Positions 58,263 to 64,000 of a stretch of DNA of 64,000 nt are shown piece by piece; the stretch's first letter is position 1, and every line of letters begins with the position of its first letter. This DNA is from Roseateles sp. SL47 (GTDB taxonomy: Bacteria > Pseudomonadota > Gammaproteobacteria > Burkholderiales > Burkholderiaceae_C). The stretch is from positions 3,782,001 to 3,846,000 of the forward strand of contig NZ_CP113068.1 in NCBI RefSeq assembly GCF_026625885.1, in the 5' to 3' direction. A program made the translations under genes and the position numbers. Below the pieces are notes generated by a model, which saw only the letters and a list, made by a program, of their open reading frames with translations, ran no database searches and had not been told where the DNA came from.

Positions 58263-59045
58263 ATGACTGAATCCGTACTGAAAGTGGCTGGTGTGTCCAA
58301 GCGCTTTGGCGGCCTGCAGGCGCTGTCCGAAGTGGGGCTGGACATCAAGAAAGGCCAGGTCTACGGTCTGATCGGCCCCAACGGTGCTGGCAAGACCACC
58401 TTTTTTAATGTGATCACTGGCCTGTACACGCCTGACTCCGGCACGTTTGAGCTGGGCGGGCAGGCCTACCGGCCGCAGGCGGTCCATCAGGTGGCCAAGA
58501 CCGGCATTGCCCGGACCTTCCAGAACATCCGCTTGTTTGCCGACATGACGGCGCTGGAGAACGTGATGGTGGGGCGCCATGTACGCACCCATTCCGGACT
58601 GATCGGTGCGGTCTTCCGCACACCGGGCTTCAAGGCGGAAGAAGCCGCCATCGCTGCCCGTGCGCAGGAGCTGTTGGACTATGTGGGCATCGGCCGTTAT
58701 GCGCGCTTCAAGGCGCGGACGCTGTCCTACGGGGACCAGCGCCGGCTGGAGATCGCCCGTGCGCTGGCCACCGACCCCAAGCTGATTGCGCTGGACGAGC
58801 CGGCCGCCGGCATGAACGCCACCGAGAAAGTGGTGCTGCGCGAGCTGATCGACCGCATCCGCAATGACGGCCGCACCATCCTGCTGATCGAGCACGACGT
58901 GAAGCTGGTGATGGGCCTGTGCGACCGGGTCACCGTGCTGGACTACGGCAAGCAGATTGCGGAAGGCACCCCTGCGGAGGTGCAGCGCAATGAGAAGGTG
59001 ATCGAGGCTTACCTGGGCGCCCACGCGGCGCATGCGGCGCACTGA
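58263..59045 (+). CDS. livG: Branched-chain amino acid ABC transporter ATPase LivG
   Basis: 260 residues from the ATG at 58263. Walker A GPNGAGKTTFFN near 40, GIARTFQNIRLFADMTALEN (Q-loop), signature reads LSYGDQRRLEIARAL, Walker B LIALDEPAAGMN, IEHDVKLVMGLCDRV. The SYGDQ/E variant of the signature is usual for LivG. Ends with an Ala/His tail (GAHAAHAAH). Confidence 0.94.
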   Translation: MTESVLKVAGVSKRFGGLQALSEVGLDIKKGQVYGLIGPNGAGKTTFFNVITGLYTPDSGTFELGGQAYRPQAVHQVAKTGIARTFQNIRLFADMTALENVMVGRHVRTHSGLIGAVFRTPGFKAEEAAIAARAQELLDYVGIGRYARFKARTLSYGDQRRLEIARALATDPKLIALDEPAAGMNATEKVVLRELIDRIRNDGRTILLIEHDVKLVMGLCDRVTVLDYGKQIAEGTPAEVQRNEKVIEAYLGAHAAHAAH

Positions 59046-59075
59046 CGCGGCCAGACAGACAAGGAAACGAACAAG

Positions 59076-59792
59076 ATGGCAGACAACATCCTGCTCCAGG
59101 TTCAGGGGCTGGCAGTCGCCTACGGCGGCATCCAGGCCGTCAAGGGCGTGGATTTCGAGGTGCGCGAGGGCGAATTGGTCAGCCTGATCGGTGCCAATGG
59201 TGCGGGCAAGACCACGACGCTGAAGGCGGTCACCGGGCTGCAGAGCCTGCAAACCGGTGAGGTGAAGTTCCTGGGTCAATCGATCAAGGGCCGTGGCGCC
59301 TGGGATCTGGTCAAGCAAGGGCTGGTGATGGTGCCGGAAGGGCGTGGCACGTTCACCCGCATGACCATCACCGAGAACCTGCAGATGGGCGCGCATATCC
59401 GGCGCGACAAGGAGATCCAGGCGGACATCGAGAAGGTGTTTGCGCTGTTCCCGCGGCTGAAGGAACGTCGGAATCAGCTGGCCGGGACGATGTCCGGCGG
59501 CGAGCAGCAGATGCTGGCGATGGGGCGCGCACTGATGGCGCGGCCCAAGCTGTTGTTGCTGGATGAGCCGTCGATGGGCTTGTCCCCGATCATGGTCGAC
59601 AAGATCTTCGAGGTGGTGAACGACATTCACCAGCAGGGCGTGACCGTGCTGCTGGTGGAGCAGAACGCGAGCCGGGCGCTGGAATTGGCCAATCGCGGCT
59701 ATGTGATGGAGTCGGGCCTGGTGACGATGCAGGGCGACGGCCGGACGCTGTTGAACGATCCGAAGGTGCGTGCGGCGTATCTGGGCGAGTGA
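59076..59792 (+). CDS. livF: Branched-chain amino acid ABC transporter ATPase LivF
   Basis: 238 residues. Walker A GANGAGKTTTLKAV near 39, KQGLVMVPEGRGTFTRMTIT, signature MSGGEQQMLAMGRALM, Walker B LLLLDEPSMGLSP, VEQNASRALELANRGYVMES. Second ATPase of the importer; last gene before a strong terminator. Confidence 0.94.
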   Translation: MADNILLQVQGLAVAYGGIQAVKGVDFEVREGELVSLIGANGAGKTTTLKAVTGLQSLQTGEVKFLGQSIKGRGAWDLVKQGLVMVPEGRGTFTRMTITENLQMGAHIRRDKEIQADIEKVFALFPRLKERRNQLAGTMSGGEQQMLAMGRALMARPKLLLLDEPSMGLSPIMVDKIFEVVNDIHQQGVTVLLVEQNASRALELANRGYVMESGLVTMQGDGRTLLNDPKVRAAYLGE

Positions 59793-59802
59793 ACCCACCA
59801 CG

Positions 59803-59843
59803 AAAAAAGGGGCTGCCTTGGCGGGCAGCCCCTTTTTCTTTTT
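59803..59843. terminator. Terminator after livF
   Basis: Stem GGGGCTGCC/GGCAGCCCC flanked by an A-run before and TTTTTCTTTTT after. Serves livF and, by its symmetry, probably also the convergent dehydrogenase gene. Confidence 0.9.
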
Positions 59844-59874
59844 GTCTCCTACCGCCGTCTTTGCAGCGGATTCA

Positions 59875-60990
59875 TCAGGCCTTGGCTGCCGGCTTCACCA
59901 GCAGCGAGCGGGCCCAGGCATCCGCCTCGCGGGCGGGCGTCTGGCCGCTGGTCTTGATGCGGTCCAGCAGTTCCGCCACGCGGCCGCGGATCTGGGCCAC
60001 TTCGTTCATGACGGCGGTTTCTTCACCTTCACCACGGTATTCGCGGGCCACGCTGATGATGCCCCCCGCGTTGACCAGGTAGTCCGGCAGGTAGGTGATG
60101 CCACGCGCTTGCAGGGCGTCGCCGTCAGCGGCGGTGGCCAGCTGGTTGTTGGCAGCACCAGCAATCAGTTGAGCGCGCAGGGCCGGGATGGACTGGCTGT
60201 TGAGCACGGCGCCCAGGGCGCAGGGCGCAACAACGTCAACCTCAGCGGCCAGGATGTCGGTGACGCTGACAGCCGTGGCGCCGAATTCGGCTTGTGCGCG
60301 GCTGACCTTGTCGGCATTGACGTCCGCCACCACCAGCTTGGCGCCGGCCTTGTGGAGATAGTCAGCCAGGTGCCAACCCACGGCGCCCAGGCCTTGCAAG
60401 GCCACACGGACCCCTTCCAGCGACTGGCTGCCCATGACGCGGCGAACACCTTCGTCGATGGAGACAAACACACCGTAGGCGGTCTTGGGGCTGGGGTCGC
60501 CGCCGAAGGCGCCTTCACGGGGGATGCCCGACACATACTGGGTGGTGGCCATCATGCCGGTCATGTCGGCGGTGGTGGTGCCCACGTCCTCAGCGGTGAT
60601 GTAGGCACCGGAGAGCGATTGCACAGCACGGCCAAAGGCAGCAAACAGGGCCGGGCGGTCGAAGTGGCCCGCAGGCTTGATGATGACGGCCTTGCCACCA
60701 CCGAACGGCAGGTTGGCCAGCGCATTTTTCAGGCTCATGCCCTGCGAGAGGCGCAGCGCATCATTGAGCGCAGCCAGTTCGTTGTCGTAGCTCCAGAAGC
60801 GGCAACCACCAAAGGCCGGGCCACGGGCCGTGCTGTGGACAGCCAGAATGGCCCGCAGCCCCGTTTGGGGGTCCGCCGCCAGCAGCACCTGCTCGTGCGG
60901 GGGCTGGTCGGGCAGGCCGAAGAGCGAGGTGGGAAGGGAGTCAGAGGCGCCGGCCGCAAGGGCTCGGGCAATGTCGGTGAGGGCGTTCAT
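59875..60990 (-). CDS. Leu/Phe/Val-type amino acid dehydrogenase
   Basis: 371 residues from the ATG at 60990. ELFV dehydrogenase: GPAFGGCRFWSYDNELAALN, NLPFGGGKAVIIKP with the catalytic Lys near 95, ITAEDVGTTTADM, Rossmann ALQGLGAVGWHLADYL near 190 and YLVNAGGIISVAREY. It resembles leucine/valine dehydrogenases, which interconvert branched-chain amino acids and 2-oxo acids with NAD. It sits convergent to livHMGF, which supports branched-chain amino acid use; the substrate is inferred. Confidence 0.88.
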   Translation of the reverse strand: MNALTDIARALAAGASDSLPTSLFGLPDQPPHEQVLLAADPQTGLRAILAVHSTARGPAFGGCRFWSYDNELAALNDALRLSQGMSLKNALANLPFGGGKAVIIKPAGHFDRPALFAAFGRAVQSLSGAYITAEDVGTTTADMTGMMATTQYVSGIPREGAFGGDPSPKTAYGVFVSIDEGVRRVMGSQSLEGVRVALQGLGAVGWHLADYLHKAGAKLVVADVNADKVSRAQAEFGATAVSVTDILAAEVDVVAPCALGAVLNSQSIPALRAQLIAGAANNQLATAADGDALQARGITYLPDYLVNAGGIISVAREYRGEGEETAVMNEVAQIRGRVAELLDRIKTSGQTPAREADAWARSLLVKPAAKA

Positions 60991-61149
60991 GCGAGGACCT
61001 GCACTTGTGATGCTTGAAAAATGGCTGCAAGAGCAGCAGCCGGAGGCTCCGGGCGCTTGTGGCGGTGGAGTGGAGGGAGTGTAGAAGACCCGGGGTGGGG
61101 CGGGAGGGGGCTTCTCCAATGCAAGTTTTGCATTGGGTGCTGCTTTTTG

Positions 61150-61206
61150 TCGGGGGTCTTGGGACTGTTGGGGCTGTTGGGGGGGCGGGGGTTTTTGGGG
61201 GGAGGT
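61150..61206 (+). other. G-rich tract, possible quadruplex
   Basis: At least six runs of three or more G (up to seven) within about 57 bases on the plus strand, separated by short T-containing loops. It lies in the 397-bp gap 60991-61387 between two minus-strand genes, upstream of the dehydrogenase gene. No gene is seen in this gap. Confidence 0.55.
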
Positions 61207-61221
61207 TCACCGTGGTTGGCG

Positions 61222-61326
61222 TGGATGAGGGAGCCGGGGGGCCTTTCCCTTCATGTCCCTTCTGTCTGGCTTCGCCAGCCATTCATTCCTTGACTTCCGG
61301 GAAAGGCCCCCCGGCTCCCTCATCCA
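61222..61326. repeat. Perfect 28-bp inverted repeat with 49-bp centre
   Basis: Bases 61222-61249 are the exact reverse complement of 61299-61326. The 49-bp centre holds a smaller hairpin (CTGGC TTC GCCAG, 61266-61278). The whole could form a long cruciform or RNA hairpin. It stands between the dioxygenase gene and the dehydrogenase gene, both minus strand; no transposase gene or T-run is present. Confidence 0.9.
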
Positions 61327-61387
61327 GACCGAGGTTTGCCAACAGGCCAATGTGCGCGTGCCATCCTCAAGACGTTCTTGGGGAAGG

Positions 61388-62140
61388 TCACGGGCCCATG
61401 AAGGAGTCGGCGCGCAAAGTCACCACCAAGGTGTCACGGTGGCCAGCATGGTGGGGGTCCAGCGGCTGAATGGGCGTGGTCTCATGGATGACACGTTCGT
61501 CATCCAGTAGCAGCAAGGTCCACGGCTCCATCATGGTGAAGCGCTGGCCCCGCGGACCATCGGCCTCAAAGACCCTCGATTCGCCGCCCTTGATGCCAGT
61601 GCGGCCCAGCATGAAGACAGCGACAAGGTCGACGCCATCACGGTGAGCACCTTCCGGCGTGGGGCGGCCAATGCCACCCGCCGTGTCGATGCGGAATTGG
61701 TGCGCTTCCACAAACCATGGCCGCACACCCTTGAGCCGGTCGGCCACGCTCGCCAGACCCAGCAACAGACGCGGCCAGATGGGCAGGTCTATGGCCGCAG
61801 GCGCCATGGGCTCGAACATGCGTTCAATGCCACCGTGCAAGGCGTTGTAGTCCAGCGGCTGCCAGTGCGCACGGTGCGGCGCCAGGCGCACCGCCGGGTC
61901 GGCCTGGGCGTCCACCACAAAGCTGGAGTGGCGACGGAAGCGGTAGTGACCACCATCCCGGAGGTAAACGTCCGGCGGCAGGTCATTCCAGAAGCCCTGC
62001 AGTGACCTCAAGTCATTGGCCTGGCAGTGCAGCCAGTGCGTCAGGCTCTCCGGGGCAATGACGGTATGGCCCAGGTCAGAGAGTTGTTGCTCAAACTGGG
62101 CGGCGCTGGAGTAGGGCGGCGGGAAATGCTTCATGTCCAT
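61388..62140 (-). CDS. 2OG-Fe(II) dioxygenase, family of L-isoleucine hydroxylase
   Basis: 250 residues from the ATG at 62140; 62134 and 62179 are alternatives. Matches the 2OG-Fe_Oxy_2 family: YLRDGGHYRFRRHSSFVVD near 70, PTPEGAHRDGVDLVAVFMLG with the iron-binding H-x-D near 175, GGESRVFEADGPRG, the distal His in ERVIHETTPIQPL near 227, and an Arg before the end (HRDTLVVTLR). The family includes Bacillus L-isoleucine 4-hydroxylase and other free amino acid hydroxylases. The substrate here is unknown; proximity to liv genes and a Leu dehydrogenase-like gene suggests an aliphatic amino acid. Confidence 0.85.
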   Translation of the reverse strand: MDMKHFPPPYSSAAQFEQQLSDLGHTVIAPESLTHWLHCQANDLRSLQGFWNDLPPDVYLRDGGHYRFRRHSSFVVDAQADPAVRLAPHRAHWQPLDYNALHGGIERMFEPMAPAAIDLPIWPRLLLGLASVADRLKGVRPWFVEAHQFRIDTAGGIGRPTPEGAHRDGVDLVAVFMLGRTGIKGGESRVFEADGPRGQRFTMMEPWTLLLLDDERVIHETTPIQPLDPHHAGHRDTLVVTLRADSFMGP

Positions 62141-62372
62141 CAGTATGGACCGGCTCGCCGCACTCGGCACTTTCCCCAACGTGAGTCAGGATTTGTGTGT
62201 GCGGCCAGCAGGTGCGCTGGATCAGCAACCAGAAAAGTCAGCCCCAAAAATGCAAGGGGAGACAGCACTTGTGACGTCCGGGGTGACTTCTGGCATGGCG
62301 GCCAGCTTGACGGCCAGAATGACGATGGGTTCCATCGTCCATCGTGTAGCGGCCCGGAAGACACTGTGTGTG

Positions 62373-63410
62373 TCAGGCGCGGTGCTTGTCCGCCTCGGAC
62401 GTGAATGCGTCCGCATAGAACTCTTCCGCCGGCAGGCCGCATTGCACCGAAAAGTCGCGTTGGGCGGACTCCACCATGATCGGCGCCCCGCAGGCGTAGA
62501 CCTGGTGGCGCGAGAGATCCGGCAGGTCCGCCATCACAGCCTGGTGGACAAAACCCGTGCGCCCCGTCCAGGCGTCGTCCGGCTTGGCCTCAGAGAGCAC
62601 CGGGACGTAGGTGAGGGTGGGCATGGCCGCTGCCGCTTGCACCGCCCAGTCGTGCAGGTAGAGGTCGGCCTTGGAGCGGGCCCCCCAGTAGAGATGCACC
62701 GGGCGGGTGATGCCTTCGTCCTGCAGGCGCTCAATGATCGCCTTGATCGGCGCAAAGCCGGTGCCAGAGGCGAGCAGCACGATGGGCTTGTCGCTGTCCT
62801 CGCGCAGGAAGAAGCTGCCGAACGGCCCTTCCATGCGCAGGATGTCCTTTTCTTTCAACGCGGTGAAGACGTGGTCGGTGAACTTGCCGCCAGGCATGTG
62901 ACGGATGTGCAGTTCGATGGCCGGAGGCGTGCCCAGGCGGCTGGGTGCATTTGCCATGGAATAGCTGCGCCGCGCGCCATCACGCAGGATGAATTCGACA
63001 TACTGGCCGGCACGATATTGCAACTGCTGGTTGGCAGGCAGTTGCAGCTTGAGCACCGCCACGTCCGGCGCCGGCTTGTCCATGGCCAGCACACGGCTGG
63101 GCAACTTCAGCACCGGGAATTCGCCTGCACCCGGCACCGTGCGGGCCTCCACCGTGCAGTCGGTGTGCGGGCGGGCACAGCAGGTGAGGATGAAGCCCTG
63201 CGCTTCCTCCTCTGCGGATAAAGCCTTGCTCTGGTGCTCGCCGTGCGTGACGTTCCCCTCCACCAGCTTGCTCTTGCAGGAACCGCAGGCGCCGTCCTTG
63301 CAGCCATAAGGCAGACCAATGCCCTGGCGGATGGCCGCAGCCAGCAAGGTTTCGTCAGCATCGACGGAATAAGCGCGGCCGCTGGGCAGGACGGTGACCT
63401 GGAAACTCAT
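62373..63410 (-). CDS. CDP-6-deoxy-delta-3,4-glucoseen reductase-like ferredoxin reductase
   Basis: 345 residues from the ATG at 63410. N-terminal plant-type [2Fe-2S] domain with Cys ligands in PYGCKDGACGSCKSKL (residues ~36-48) and FILTCCARP (~76); FAD domain with RRSYSMANAP; NAD domain with LLASGTGFAPIKAIIE and YACGAPIMVESAQRDF. Passes electrons from NAD(P)H through FAD to the cluster; the usual name comes from the ascarylose pathway, but in Burkholderiales the partner oxygenase or acceptor is generally unknown. An 11-bp hairpin with one mismatch (63428-63453) lies 18 bp before its start. Confidence 0.9.
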   Translation of the reverse strand: MSFQVTVLPSGRAYSVDADETLLAAAIRQGIGLPYGCKDGACGSCKSKLVEGNVTHGEHQSKALSAEEEAQGFILTCCARPHTDCTVEARTVPGAGEFPVLKLPSRVLAMDKPAPDVAVLKLQLPANQQLQYRAGQYVEFILRDGARRSYSMANAPSRLGTPPAIELHIRHMPGGKFTDHVFTALKEKDILRMEGPFGSFFLREDSDKPIVLLASGTGFAPIKAIIERLQDEGITRPVHLYWGARSKADLYLHDWAVQAAAAMPTLTYVPVLSEAKPDDAWTGRTGFVHQAVMADLPDLSRHQVYACGAPIMVESAQRDFSVQCGLPAEEFYADAFTSEADKHRA

Positions 63411-63824
63411 GATGGGCTTTTGGCGAGGCTCGGGTTGGTGAGCCAAACCGAGCGAGGGTGAACAAAATGCGGGAAGACTTCGGACGCATCCATGCATCCG
63501 GCCAAACCGCTATTTTGCCTGATGCCATTCCGGAGTTCGCCGACCTGGTGTGCGGTCCCGCAAGTCGCTGCCAAAAGTCACGGCCCAAAATGAAACCGAT
63601 GGATTGACCTGGGACGTTTCCTGTAGCCAGAGCAAGGCCCGAAGCACAGCGATGCCCGTTGGCATCGCGAGGATTCGCAACGCGGCACGGGCGCGAAAGA
63701 CGCGGTTTCATTGGCAGGAACTTGTGGGACCTCACACTAGGCATCGGCTGCCGACGTCGCCCCATGAAGTCTGCCCCCGGCGCTTCTACACTCGCTCCCT
63801 CTCATCCACCGGTGTGACCCACTC
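63411..63824. other. Intergenic region without a supported gene
   Basis: A 414-bp divergent space between the reductase gene and the last gene. Apart from the imperfect hairpin at 63428-63453 I see nothing I can support; short frames here lack family similarity. Confidence 0.5.
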
Positions 63825-64000
63825 ATGTTTGCCAGCCTCTCCCACCCAAGCCGTCAGCGCCGCCAGCGCCTGTTGATCATCGGATGTGGTGATGTGGGGC
63901 AGCGGGTGCTCAAATTGCTGCGCGGGCGCTGGCAGATCTACGCGTTGACCAGCCAGGTGTCTCGCGCGCCCGCGCTGCGGGCGGCCGGGGCCATTCCGCT
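63825..64000 (+). CDS. NAD(P)-binding (SDR/epimerase-like) protein, 3' end outside window
   Basis: 58 residues from the ATG at 63825. After a basic leader (SHPSRQRRQR) comes the dinucleotide-binding start LLIIGCGDVGQRVLKLLRG and YALTSQVSR, typical of atypical SDR proteins of the YeeZ type. This gene often diverges from the ferredoxin reductase in Burkholderiales. Function unknown; truncated by the window edge. Confidence 0.8.
   Translation, partial: MFASLSHPSRQRRQRLLIIGCGDVGQRVLKLLRGRWQIYALTSQVSRAPALRAAGAIP

Noticed and set aside
61222..61326. Reading the 28-bp inverted repeat as a rho-independent terminator
   Set aside because: The loop is 49 bp and no T-run follows on either strand.

Overview
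The window is high-GC, gene-dense bacterial chromosome. The families and their order (dusA/rdgC; pyrG-DUF1330-eno-ftsB; slyD/mogA/darP facing pmbA; class III aminotransferase next to an Lrp regulator; dctBD; livHMGF) are typical of a betaproteobacterium of the order Burkholderiales, probably the Roseateles/Mitsuaria/Rubrivivax side. That placement is inference from protein families and gene order; no rRNA or tRNA gene is visible.

Bases 1-3290 are a scrapyard: the 3' part of an IS1634-family transposase, a P2-like portal fragment, an AT-rich orphan gene, a decayed IS3 element and a phage integrase cut off by that IS. All of this abuts the 5' end of dusA, a known phage integration site, so it looks like one end of a decayed dusA-integrated prophage. 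Bases 3.3-31.5 kb are mostly core: dusA, rdgC, a DsbA-like oxidoreductase, a PIG-L/desuccinylase pair, two EamA permeases, an aminotransferase with an Lrp regulator, hslO, a nicotinamide-riboside salvage cluster (frameshifted 5'-nucleotidase, NadR-like kinase, pnuC), ftsB, eno, pyrG, mutS, suhB, trmJ, cysE, slyD, mogA, darP and pmbA.

Bases 31.5-35.8 kb are a second accessory pocket. A dead IS1595-family transposase is followed by a compact three-gene cassette (a small protein with a possible transthyretin-like fold, a signal-less M15-like peptidase, and a lipoprotein overlapping the peptidase gene) that looks like an effector/immunity module. Then come an orphan TRAP binding protein and a scrap of a hybrid histidine kinase.

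Bases 36.0-48.9 kb form a beta-glucoside utilisation regulon: GH30 and GH1 glycosidases, a TonB-dependent receptor with a cupin-like partner, a complete sugar ABC transporter and a LacI regulator. Three identical perfect 14-bp operators stand before the three transcription units. Bases 49-55.5 kb carry an orphan receiver protein, a GT14 glycosyltransferase, a membrane protein, a TRIC-type channel and a DctB/DctD two-component pair. Bases 56.1-62.1 kb carry livHMGF behind a textbook sigma-54 promoter, then on the other strand a Leu/Phe/Val dehydrogenase-like gene and a 2OG-Fe dioxygenase of the family that contains L-isoleucine hydroxylase; a 28-bp perfect inverted repeat and a G-rich tract lie between these two. 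The window ends with a ferredoxin-type reductase and the start of an NAD(P)-binding protein gene.
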